In this document: one piece after another, positions 1 to 7,009 of the stretch
Layout of the letters: each line of letters starts with the position of its first letter
Position numbering within the stretch: the stretch's first letter is position 1
NCBI GenBank assembly: GCA_934101175.1
Contig: CAKOQC010000001.1
Span: forward strand, 1 to 64,000
Direction of reading: 5' to 3'
Source of the DNA: RUG705 sp934101175
GTDB taxonomy: Bacteria; Bacillota_I; Bacilli_A; RF39; UBA660
Length of the DNA: 64,000 nt
Position numbers and translations under genes: made by a program
Notes under the pieces: generated by a model
The model's input: only the letters and a program-made list of their open reading frames with translations
Told to the model about the DNA's origin: nothing
Databases searched by the model: none

Positions 1-41
1 TACCCGATATGTCGGGGGTTCGAGTCCCTCCCTCGCTACCA
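1..41 (+). tRNA. tRNA-Met (CAU), 3' part; 5' half lies before the window
   Basis: The first base is the last base of a CAT anticodon, followed by AC, the 3' anticodon stem CCGAT, variable loop ATGTC, T stem GGGGG, loop TTCGAGT, stem CCCTC, acceptor CCTCGCT, discriminator A and an encoded CCA. The layout matches Bacillus elongator tRNA-Met, whose acceptor also ends GCTACCA because of a G1-U72 pair. The anticodon is inferred, because two of its bases lie outside the window. A hairpin terminator follows at 55-78. Confidence 0.85.
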
Positions 42-82
42 ATATGAGTAATAATAGATAGAAATATCTATTTTTTTTATAC
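37..82 (+). repeat. Imperfect direct repeat, copy 1 (tRNA-Met 3' end plus its terminator)
   Basis: TACCA, then GAG, then TAGATAGAAATATCTA, a T run and TATAC. The same order occurs at 2861-2906 with a few substitutions. The two copies bracket about 2.8 kb of accessory DNA, which suggests duplication of the tRNA-Met flank when foreign DNA arrived. No integrase gene is present between them. Confidence 0.6.
55..78 (+). terminator. Intrinsic terminator of tRNA-Met
   Basis: TAGATA / GAAA loop / TATCTA stem followed by eight T. The same hairpin recurs at 2878-2902. Confidence 0.8.
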
Positions 83-185
83 ATTTTAATCTTATTTGAC
101 ATATCAATACCGTTGTATTACTATTTTTATCAATAACATGGTATAATATTATTAACAAAGATAGTTTGTGGAAAGGATATAAAAA

Positions 186-671
186 ATGAAAAGTAAAAAA
201 ATTGCTAAAATTGTAATAATTATAATATTATTGATTTTGTTAATACCCATACCTTTTAAACTAAAAGATGGTGGTACAGTTGAGTGGAAATCTTTAACTT
301 ATTCAATATCAAAAGTTAATAGTATTTATTCAATAGATGATATTCGTATGGGTTATAAAAAAGGAGTTATAATAAAGATATTTAATATTACTGTTTTTAA
401 TAATTCAAAATATGATATTGAAAAAGAATTTGTCATTGTTGATAGTAGTAAAAATAACGAAAACTTTGCTTGTGATTCTGCTTTAGAAGAAATTTATAAA
501 GATGATGAATATATTTATTACTTACCTTGTCAAAAGAGTCAATATATTAAAGTAATTTATGCCCCTAACGAATATCAAGAGGGATTAAAATCTTCACTAG
601 AAGATGGTACAATTAAAATAAGCGATTTAGATGAGTTTAACATTGAATATATAAAAAAAGAAAGAAAATAA
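186..671 (+). CDS. Unknown membrane-anchored or exported protein
   Basis: This 161-aa protein has a basic start (MKSKKIAK) and one hydrophobic segment at about residues 8-24, so it is probably anchored in the membrane with the rest outside the cell. The remainder looks beta-rich, with two Cys (in FACDSA and LPCQKS) that could form a disulfide. The style resembles small DUF4352/DUF5067-like extracellular domains, but I cannot assign a family. The start follows GGAAAGGAT, a good Shine-Dalgarno site. It lies directly behind tRNA-Met in accessory DNA, and no neighbour suggests a function. Confidence 0.7.
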   Translation: MKSKKIAKIVIIIILLILLIPIPFKLKDGGTVEWKSLTYSISKVNSIYSIDDIRMGYKKGVIIKIFNITVFNNSKYDIEKEFVIVDSSKNNENFACDSALEEIYKDDEYIYYLPCQKSQYIKVIYAPNEYQEGLKSSLEDGTIKISDLDEFNIEYIKKERK

Positions 672-747
672 ATTTAATGCTTAAAAAATATTCAGGGAAA
701 TTTTAGGGAATTTTTATATAAAATTATTTATATTTATTTGAATTTAC

Positions 748-776
748 TTGAATTTACTTATATTTTATTTTATAAT
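748..776 (+). promoter_or_regulatory. Sigma-A-type promoter of the tRNA-like RNA
   Basis: TTGAAT at 748-753 and TATAAT at 771-776 with a 17-bp spacer. The predicted start, about 783-786, falls exactly at the first base of the closing stem of the RNA. The motif TTGAATTTAC is directly repeated in this upstream stretch. Confidence 0.65.
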
Positions 777-783
777 ATATATC

Positions 784-895
784 GGAGCGAAGCCTTATTT
801 AATAAGGGAAACGGTAAAAAATAAACGGTAATTTAATTTAGGGCTTATTTTTCATACCCGAAGGGTCGAGGGTTCGAATCCCCCTCTCGCTACCA
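784..895 (+). ncRNA. Candidate small RNA with a tRNA-Met-like 3' end
   Basis: About 110 nt. The 3' part (CATACCCGA, GGGTC, a T arm with TTCGAAT, acceptor TCTCGCT, ACCA) closely follows the 3' half of the tRNA-Met at 1-41. The 5' half is not tRNA. It starts with AGCGA (786-790), which can pair with TCGCT (887-891), then AAGCC (790-794) with GGCTT (842-846), a CTTATT/AATAAG hairpin (794-806) and a repeated AAACGGTAA. ACCC/GGGT may form an extra hairpin. The T stem has one A-C mismatch. It has its own promoter (748-776), and a terminator follows at 942-967. Seen: pairing and signals. Inferred: that it is expressed and folds this way. It could instead be a decayed tRNA fragment left at an attachment site. 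Confidence 0.5.
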
Positions 896-941
896 AGAGG
901 AATTCTGCTCGAACTTTTATAGTTTCGAGTTTGATAAATAA

Positions 942-967
942 CTAATTCAGAATGGATTAGTTTTTTT
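942..967 (+). terminator. Intrinsic terminator after the tRNA-like RNA
   Basis: CTAATTC / AGAAT / GGATTAG stem (one G-T pair) followed by seven T. A second stem, CTCGAA/TTCGAG, lies just upstream at about 908-930. Confidence 0.75.
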
Positions 968-1025
968 GTGTTTACAAAAAACTATTCTAAAAGAAAGGAT
1001 GATTTTGAACGATAACAGATAAAAA

Positions 1026-1056
1026 TTGTTCAAATAGAGAAGAAGTATGTTATAAT
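1026..1056 (+). promoter_or_regulatory. Likely promoter of the 400-aa gene
   Basis: TTGTTC at 1026-1031 and TATAAT at 1051-1056 with a long 19-bp spacer. It sits just upstream of a strong GGGAGG ribosome site at 1070-1075. Confidence 0.5.
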
Positions 1057-1081
1057 AATTAACTAACAAGGGAGGTTTATA

Positions 1082-2284
1082 ATGAATCGTTTAGAATTTA
1101 ATGAGGTTATGAAAGCTGTTGGTATAAATAATCCTTTGTCAACAGCTGAAGGAAGATATGGTACAAGAGAAGAAGTACATTATTGGAATAATCTCGCAAT
1201 ATGTTTTGGTGGTAGTTATTATACAATAGTTAATGGTAGAATCCCACTAGAAGTTGCAAATATTATTTATCAAAAATATCCTGGTAATCCTTATGATATT
1301 AGAGTAGACGGAGGATGTAAGGATTGGAATCCAATTGATTGGGCTACAGATGAGAAATATGAAAAAGATATTCAAAAATATGTGGAAGAACATCTTGGTA
1401 CTGATGAGTATTTATCAAAATGTAAAAATGCTGAAAGAAATTTCAAAAGAAGGAAAAATATTGATGATAAATATTTAAAAACCTATCATATTGATTCAAA
1501 AGAAGGACTATTAATCTTTTTAACTGAAATGAAAGATTATTTCTTGAGAAAAAATAATTTACCTGAAACTGAAGTTGAAAAATATGATGAATTAATAGCA
1601 AAGATTACTTCTGAAATTTTAAAAAAGGTAAATCCTTATATTTCTGCATATGACTGGATGCAAGATGATAAAGAAAATAAAAACAATTATAATTCTTCAG
1701 TTGAGAGAGATAATAAAACAAAATTGGGACAAATATTTAGAGAGGCTGTTCTAGATTTTGATAAAGCTGTTAATCCTTTTCTTAATGACGATATTGAACC
1801 TGATGAGATTAGTAACTATTTAAAGAATGTTAAAATTAATGCTAACTCATATAACTCTGAACATGGTAAATATAGACAAGGTTGTTGTAGGCTAGAAATA
1901 ACAGATATTAGTACAGGAAATAAAACAACCTATTATAGAAGCCCAGATGGTTTTACATTTCAATTATCTTACAAATTAGGTGAAGAAAAATATTTACAGG
2001 TTTTACATTATTATTCCACTAGCGGTAATTATGAATCAGATAAGGGTGAAGTTGTAGCAATTTATTATTGCGGAGACAATGTTGAAAATAAAATTGATAT
2101 AAGATTAAATATTACTAATGGAAAAGCTGGAGAAACTTATAAAGATAAAATTCCTGCTACTCCTGAACAAATTGCTTTTGTTTATGATGAATTATTAAAA
2201 GCAACTTGTTATGCCTTAAGTATAACAATTGAAAATATGAAGAAAAAAGCAAATGCTAAACAATTAGTATTAAATAATGATTAA
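1082..2284 (+). CDS. Unknown 400-aa protein
   Basis: I do not recognise this protein. It has no signal peptide and no membrane segment, so it is probably cytosolic. The N-terminal 100 residues are rich in aromatic residues and Gly (GGSYY, GGCKDWNPIDWA). A charged, probably helical middle (about 105-250) follows, then a C-terminal part with strand-like segments (about 265-400) that includes Cys-Cys in GCCRLE. The start is well supported by GGGAGG seven bases upstream. It lies alone between a small-RNA terminator and a short Abi_2-like gene inside the presumed 5' island, so a role in phage defence or mobile-element biology is possible but unproven. Confidence 0.7.
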   Translation: MNRLEFNEVMKAVGINNPLSTAEGRYGTREEVHYWNNLAICFGGSYYTIVNGRIPLEVANIIYQKYPGNPYDIRVDGGCKDWNPIDWATDEKYEKDIQKYVEEHLGTDEYLSKCKNAERNFKRRKNIDDKYLKTYHIDSKEGLLIFLTEMKDYFLRKNNLPETEVEKYDELIAKITSEILKKVNPYISAYDWMQDDKENKNNYNSSVERDNKTKLGQIFREAVLDFDKAVNPFLNDDIEPDEISNYLKNVKINANSYNSEHGKYRQGCCRLEITDISTGNKTTYYRSPDGFTFQLSYKLGEEKYLQVLHYYSTSGNYESDKGEVVAIYYCGDNVENKIDIRLNITNGKAGETYKDKIPATPEQIAFVYDELLKATCYALSITIENMKKKANAKQLVLNND

Positions 2285-2294
2285 ATATTAAAAT

Positions 2295-2344
2295 AAGGGC
2301 TAGGAAAGACTTATTAATATGATAAGGAATACCATGCTCTTTTT
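2295..2344 (+). promoter_or_regulatory. Hairpin leader or attenuator before the Abi_2-like gene
   Basis: AAGGGC (2295-2300) pairs with GCTCTT (2336-2341), enclosing a CTTAT/ATAAG hairpin (2310-2326). A run of T follows at once and the Shine-Dalgarno GGAGG begins at 2349. It could act as an attenuator or a small structured RNA. Confidence 0.4.
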
Positions 2345-2361
2345 AGTAGGAGGCAGTATAA

Positions 2362-2766
2362 ATGAAATCATATACTAATACAAAATTGAGAAAAAAATTA
2401 CAAAATAAAGGAATTATACTTGATGAAAAAAAGAAACAATATTTTGATAAATATAGTTATTATCAAGTTATTAATGCCTATAAAAATATTTTTTCTACTA
2501 GTATTGAAAATATCGATGATATTGAAAATAATATAAAAAATTCAATTGATATTGATAGATATAGAAAAAATTTCTCAATTTCTAATGACACAAGTGATAG
2601 TAATCTATATAGAGGAATATTAATTAGCATATGTCAAAAATATGGTATTAATTTAAAATATACTGACTCAAACGAAGAACTTAAAGAAAAAATAAAAGAA
2701 ATAAAATATTATAATCATTTATATTCTAGCAAAGTTATTTATAGTGATTTTATAAAAATTGACTAA
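2362..2766 (+). CDS. Short Abi_2-like protein (N-terminal part only?)
   Basis: The first 45 residues (L..KGI.LDEKKK..F.KYSYYQVINAYKNIF) have the pattern of the Abi_2 family N-terminus (AbiD/AbiF phage abortive infection), where an LxxRGxxI segment is followed by NYYxLxGYxxxF. Family members are usually near 300 aa and carry a HEPN nuclease motif RxxxxH. This protein is only 134 aa and I find no RxxxxH. It is therefore either a truncated remnant, a regulatory derivative, or a look-alike. The start follows GGAGG. It has a structured leader upstream and a candidate small RNA downstream. The family call is inference from the motif only. Confidence 0.45.
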   Translation: MKSYTNTKLRKKLQNKGIILDEKKKQYFDKYSYYQVINAYKNIFSTSIENIDDIENNIKNSIDIDRYRKNFSISNDTSDSNLYRGILISICQKYGINLKYTDSNEELKEKIKEIKYYNHLYSSKVIYSDFIKID

Positions 2767-2772
2767 AAAATG

Positions 2773-2800
2773 TTGAAATAATAAATATCTATGGTAAAAT
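2773..2800 (+). promoter_or_regulatory. Promoter of candidate small RNA
   Basis: TTGAAA at 2773-2778 and TAAAAT at 2795-2800, 16-bp spacer, with no open frame before the terminator at 2878-2902. Confidence 0.5.
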
Positions 2801-2805
2801 GTATT

Positions 2806-2902
2806 TAGTGATTAGTTGTTTATCAACTATTCCTAAAGTTTCGGATATACTATTTATCCGTACCATTGAGAGTGTTACTAGATAGAAATATCTAGTTTTT
2901 TT
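2806..2902 (+). ncRNA. Candidate small RNA with three hairpins
   Basis: Between a promoter (2773-2800) and a terminator (2878-2902) lie two more hairpins: AGTTG/CAACT near 2814-2828 and CGGATA/TATCCG at 2842-2860. TACCA follows the second hairpin directly. No coding frame fits. I match it to no known riboswitch class. The 3' flank is the second copy of the tRNA-Met flank, so it may be a remodelled relic of a tRNA locus. Confidence 0.4.
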
Positions 2903-2906
2903 ATAC
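2861..2906 (+). repeat. Imperfect direct repeat, copy 2 (tRNA-Met flank)
   Basis: TACCATTGAGAG, TAGATAGAAATATCTA, a T run and TATAC, matching 37-82 in order and spacing. It marks the right edge of the presumed insertion. Confidence 0.55.
2878..2902 (+). terminator. Intrinsic terminator
   Basis: CTAGATA / GAAA / TATCTAG followed by seven T, nearly identical to the tRNA-Met terminator at 55-78. Confidence 0.75.
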
Positions 2907-2975
2907 TAAACTATGCTATAATATAATTGTATTAATTAAAAAAATTATATTTAATTAGTTTAAAGGTGAAAGTTT

Positions 2976-3497
2976 ATGATTAAAAATAACTCAAAAGAGA
3001 TTTTTAAGAAGAAGATAGCTAAGTATAAAAATAATATGAAAGAATATCATGATAACTTGAAAGAAGTTAACAATAGTCATCTTCAAAACAACCTAGAAAC
3101 AAAAAAAACAAAACTTGAAAAAAAACTAAATAAGGTTTCAGACAAACTAGATGGCAAATTAAACAATTTTGAAGAAAAACTAAATGATTTTTCTTCATCA
3201 TATGATAAAAAAATAGATAATGTTACTAAATCATGTGATATAAAATTAGAAAGCTTTTCCAAATCGTGTGATAAAGCAATTAAAAAAATAAAGGATTTAT
3301 TAAGTAACATTAAAATAAATTTTAAAAATTGTATATCAAATACTATTATTTTTTGTAAAAATACTTATGTCAAAATTAAAAATATTATCAAAAATATCAA
3401 GGCCTTTTGTAGTAAAGGAAATGGTATAGTTGGAATTATATTAGCATATTTGCTCATATGTATATTTATTACTATTATGTATCTAATAAATAAATGA
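2976..3497 (+). CDS. Coiled-coil protein with C-terminal membrane anchor
   Basis: The first 130 residues of this 173-aa protein are Lys/Glu/Asn-rich heptad-like sequence, including near-repeats of KLEKKLNKVSDKLDGKLNNFEE type and two SCD-containing repeats. This is followed by a single hydrophobic helix at about residues 150-170 and three residues after it. It is therefore a tail-anchored coiled-coil protein facing the cytosol. I do not know its role. The start is ATG after AAAGGTGAAAG. It is followed after 24 bp by another unknown gene with which it may be co-transcribed. Confidence 0.65.
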   Translation: MIKNNSKEIFKKKIAKYKNNMKEYHDNLKEVNNSHLQNNLETKKTKLEKKLNKVSDKLDGKLNNFEEKLNDFSSSYDKKIDNVTKSCDIKLESFSKSCDKAIKKIKDLLSNIKINFKNCISNTIIFCKNTYVKIKNIIKNIKAFCSKGNGIVGIILAYLLICIFITIMYLINK

Positions 3498-3521
3498 TTA
3501 TAAAAATGTTAAGGAGAATTT

Positions 3522-3908
3522 ATGAACGATAATTTTATTAAAACTATTAATTATTTAAGTACATTAAAACAAATTATTTCAGATGAAGAAAGCGATTTAA
3601 CCACCGAAGAACGTTTACTGTTAACCATTGAAGATGCTATTTTAAGTGACAAATACCATTCTGGAAGTATTATTTTTACTAAAGATAATGATAATTATTA
3701 TGTTAGTAATATTCAAAAAAGAAGTTATGCTTGGCAATTTAAAGGAGAAAATATCAATCTAAAAAATCTAAGAATTAAATTATCTACATTAGGTATTACT
3801 AATGATTTATTAGAATTTAATATTAAGAATCGCCAGGACTATGAATTAACCTTTGAAGTAACTTTAGAAAAGCCTAAAATAAAAAGTAGGGGACTATCAA
3901 TTAGATAG
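3522..3908 (+). CDS. Unknown 128-aa protein
   Basis: A small soluble protein without recognised motifs. The N-terminal third looks helical and acidic, and the C-terminal part looks strand-rich (YYVSNIQKRSYAWQFKGE, DYELTFEVTLEK). The ATG follows AAGGAGAAT. It lies 24 bp after the coiled-coil gene and 25 bp before the end of a convergent gene, so it closes the accessory block at the left end. Confidence 0.65.
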   Translation: MNDNFIKTINYLSTLKQIISDEESDLTTEERLLLTIEDAILSDKYHSGSIIFTKDNDNYYVSNIQKRSYAWQFKGENINLKNLRIKLSTLGITNDLLEFNIKNRQDYELTFEVTLEKPKIKSRGLSIR

Positions 3909-3933
3909 AACTCTACTTTTTAATTAATAAATA

Positions 3934-5499
3934 TTATGAATAAGTAATAATAACATCAGGAGAACTAATCTTTTCAAATAAACAAAAGTAATCATCTTCA
4001 TACATAATTTCATAATTGTCATCTCTTTTAAGAACCGGATAAAAAGGATTATCTTTTTTGTAAATTAAAGCATGTGTAATTCCATAAAATTCAAATTTAC
4101 TTTGATAGTTTGAAAGAATAAATTCATAATCATCAAAAATATCATTTTCAAAGCCACTAAATTGTTTCGTATATAAATCAGCTCTTGAATCGATAAATAC
4201 AGGAATATTTTTAAATAAAAGATAACTACCAAAATTATAATCATTAAATAATTTCATTGAGTTAATATCAATATTTTCTTTAATATATTTTACAGCTTCA
4301 ACTGGATATAATTCTTTATTAACATAATCTTTTTTTACTTGTGTATTAAATAATAAACCGGTTACTAAAATCACAATACAAAAACTAGTAGCAATAACTT
4401 TCTTCTTATTAAAGAACACTAAGAGCTTTTCGTCTACTTTAAAATTATAACCCCTTAAAAAAGTTGCAAATACTCTTGAGAAACAGATTGTACCAATTAA
4501 TGCTAATAAAGATAAATGCCTAATTGACATTACTGACATCAAAACTAAACCACATATCATAAATAAATCACGAAGTTTAACCCTAGAAAAACATGTTAAG
4601 AATAATGTTTCACCAGCTATAATAATCGTAAAAGGACTATTTATCCAAGTAATCATCTGGTGTTCCTGAATATATTTCTGAGAATTTCCCATCATTGTTT
4701 TAATTAAATATGTATATGGTGTATCACCAATTGGAGTTATTAGTCCCGTAGCAGTACTAATAATCATCGTCAAGAATAAATATTTAATGTTATCATTCTT
4801 TTCAATTTCAAATTTCTTATTCAAAAATTTAACAAACTTATTATCCTTATTCTTAACTTTAGAAACTATCCATCCAATCAAATATTCTACCAAATAGGGA
4901 AGATACAAAATAAAGTAAAATGGCCAGACAGCAACATGTACATTACATAAAACTAAAGATATTAAGAGCAGTCCCCCTAAATATTTTTTCTTTCCATTCT
5001 TTAAAAAAGATTCAATACAATATATTTGAACTACAAACAAAATAAAACTAACTAATTGTGCTCTCGCTGTAACAAAACCACTTATTGATAATGCACAAAT
5101 AAATGTTGCAAAAGCTGCTACTAGTTTACTATTACAAACCAAATTATCTGTCTTAAAAACTATTGCTAACAGAATAATCAATAAAACTATTGAAGAAACA
5201 TAAACCCCAGTAAGTCCAAATAAAGAATATATAAAATAAATAAATACATCATACAGCCAATGAGGATAAGTATAGGCAAGACCTGCATGAAAAGAAAAAT
5301 GATCCATCATATCAATACCATTATTTAAAATAAGTTCACCTATCTTAATAGTATAAAAAGTATCATTTTGCAAAGCTTTTCTAACCATACCTAAAGCAAA
5401 TATACTAATCCATATTAAAAATAATTTATAAAATTTCTTTCCAAATAAAGAAACATCACTGTTTTCACTGTTTAATATTTTTTGCTTATTTTTTTTCAT
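3934..5499 (-). CDS. Polytopic membrane protein, GT-C-like
   Basis: This 521-aa protein has about ten hydrophobic segments and ends with a roughly 110-residue extracytoplasmic-looking domain (NDYNFGSYLLFKNIPVFIDSRADLY). The layout and the early acidic/aromatic loop (DHFSFHAGLAYTYPHWLYD) resemble GT-C membrane glycosyltransferase-like proteins that act on lipid-linked sugars, but the donor and acceptor cannot be told. I chose ATG 5499, preceded by GGTGATAGTAATT, over a TTG five codons upstream, because GGTGAT is the common ribosome site here. The next gene upstream on this strand is a flippase, which fits a cell-envelope role. Confidence 0.65.
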   Translation of the reverse strand: MKKNKQKILNSENSDVSLFGKKFYKLFLIWISIFALGMVRKALQNDTFYTIKIGELILNNGIDMMDHFSFHAGLAYTYPHWLYDVFIYFIYSLFGLTGVYVSSIVLLIILLAIVFKTDNLVCNSKLVAAFATFICALSISGFVTARAQLVSFILFVVQIYCIESFLKNGKKKYLGGLLLISLVLCNVHVAVWPFYFILYLPYLVEYLIGWIVSKVKNKDNKFVKFLNKKFEIEKNDNIKYLFLTMIISTATGLITPIGDTPYTYLIKTMMGNSQKYIQEHQMITWINSPFTIIIAGETLFLTCFSRVKLRDLFMICGLVLMSVMSIRHLSLLALIGTICFSRVFATFLRGYNFKVDEKLLVFFNKKKVIATSFCIVILVTGLLFNTQVKKDYVNKELYPVEAVKYIKENIDINSMKLFNDYNFGSYLLFKNIPVFIDSRADLYTKQFSGFENDIFDDYEFILSNYQSKFEFYGITHALIYKKDNPFYPVLKRDDNYEIMYEDDYFCLFEKISSPDVIITYS

Positions 5500-5628
5500 A
5501 ATTACTATCACCAATCAAAATATAACATACAAAAATTTATTTTTCAACAAACTAGACACAAAAACTAGTATTTGTAGACACTTTTTACTAAATAAGAAAA
5601 TCCATTATAAAAAGAAGTCATCAAGTTT

Positions 5629-6909
5629 TTAGACAAGTGACTTCCTTGCATAATAGATATGTTGTCCTGTTACATATAAAATATTCACAAGGCTAGCAAT
5701 AATAAAGCCCCAAATACCCATAAAAATTGGCAATATTAACAATAAGATATTTTTGATAATTGCTCCTACTAAAGTTCCTAACATAGCTTCTTTAGACTTG
5801 TTTACTGCTTGTAAATAAGATGTTAAAGGTCCTTGAATATAATGAAGTAGGAAAAATGGTGCAATTATTCTTATATATTCCTTACCAAGATTGGTATCAT
5901 AAATAAAATTAAGTAATACTTCAGGTATAATCATGAAAATAGTTGTAAAAAATATTCCTACAATCAAAGAAATTATTATTGCCTGTTTAAGTTTTTTCTT
6001 AACATGACGATAGTTTCCTCTTGAATAATTGTTTGAAATAACTGGTAACAAAGAAGTAGATATTGCCATTGTAAAAAATGACGGTAGTAATAGTAAAGGA
6101 TAAACATAACCAGTAATAATTCCATACTCATAAGTTATATACTTTCCACTAAAGCCACACCTGAGCATTATAAATGTTAAAATTATTGGTTCTAAAAAAT
6201 AAGATATTGATCCAATTAATCTACTACCAGTAGCGGATAAAGATATATTTAATACATCTTTTAATATTTCCTTATCAGGAGTAAAATCTTTAAGTAAAAT
6301 ATTTTTATTAGGTATAAATATTATTAAGCAAATTATTGAAGAAAATTCACTAATAACATTTATAAGTACCACTCCTAATACTGCCGTACTAACTCCAAAT
6401 GTAAGTAAATTAGGAATTAAAAAAACGATAAAGAGTAGTCTTACAATTTGTTCTACAATATTAGAAATAACATATGGCGTCATATTTTCTTTTCCGTAGA
6501 AATATCCCTTTAAAATGCTAGAAATAGCAATAAATGGTAACGTAAAGCTAATTCCCATAATAGGATAGTATGCCATAGGATTATTTAAAAGTTTATTTGC
6601 TATAAGAGGAGCTAATATAATTAATAAAAGCATAAGACCAAGATTATAACCAAGACTAATTGGTATTAATGGTAATATAACTTTCTTACCACTTTTATTT
6701 TCCGAAACCAGTTTGCTAATAGCCGTAGATAACGACATTGTACAAAGCGTAATAAATAAGTTAAAAGTAGGCAAAATCATCATATATAGCCCAATTCCAT
6801 TATCACCAATACTTCTAGTTAAGAAAATTTTAATAACCATTGCCAATAACTTAGTAATAGCCCCACCAAGTATTAAGACTAATGTTGATTTAATAAATTT
6901 ATTTTTCAT
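5629..6909 (-). CDS. MOP-superfamily lipid/polysaccharide flippase, SpoVB-like
   Basis: This 426-aa, roughly 12-helix membrane protein has the SpoVB/MurJ-type start (KSTLVLILGGAITKLLAMVIKIFLTRSIGDNGIGLYMMILP) and family signatures such as LISKL-like STAISKLVSE and LKGYFYGKENMTPYVISNIVEQIVR. Family members flip lipid-linked sugar precursors, including lipid II, across the membrane. It is divergent from murC and upstream of a GT-C-like protein on the same strand, so a peptidoglycan or surface-polymer role fits. SpoVB-type proteins are often linked to spores, but here the function may simply be lipid II export. No strong ribosome site is visible before ATG 6909. Confidence 0.8.
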   Translation of the reverse strand: MKNKFIKSTLVLILGGAITKLLAMVIKIFLTRSIGDNGIGLYMMILPTFNLFITLCTMSLSTAISKLVSENKSGKKVILPLIPISLGYNLGLMLLLIILAPLIANKLLNNPMAYYPIMGISFTLPFIAISSILKGYFYGKENMTPYVISNIVEQIVRLLFIVFLIPNLLTFGVSTAVLGVVLINVISEFSSIICLIIFIPNKNILLKDFTPDKEILKDVLNISLSATGSRLIGSISYFLEPIILTFIMLRCGFSGKYITYEYGIITGYVYPLLLLPSFFTMAISTSLLPVISNNYSRGNYRHVKKKLKQAIIISLIVGIFFTTIFMIIPEVLLNFIYDTNLGKEYIRIIAPFFLLHYIQGPLTSYLQAVNKSKEAMLGTLVGAIIKNILLLILPIFMGIWGFIIASLVNILYVTGQHIYYARKSLV

Positions 6910-6980
6910 AATAAATTATATGTTAATAATAATAATAAATAATTATTTTCATAAAAAAAATACTAATTTAGTAGTATACG

Positions 6981-6989
6981 TGATATAAT
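6981..6989 (+). promoter_or_regulatory. Extended -10 element of murC
   Basis: TGATATAAT (TGn-TATAAT) in the 100-bp divergent gap. The -35 position (TACTAA, 17 bp upstream) is poor, as is usual with an extended -10. AAAGGAAGTGAT precedes ATG 7010. Confidence 0.5.
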
Positions 6990-7009
6990 TAAATAAAGGA
7001 AGTGATTAT

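Noticed and set aside
3083..3310. Minus-strand 75-aa frame inside the coiled-coil gene
   Set aside because: It mirrors the Lys/Glu-rich coding strand (giving Ser/Phe/Leu) and has no start signals.
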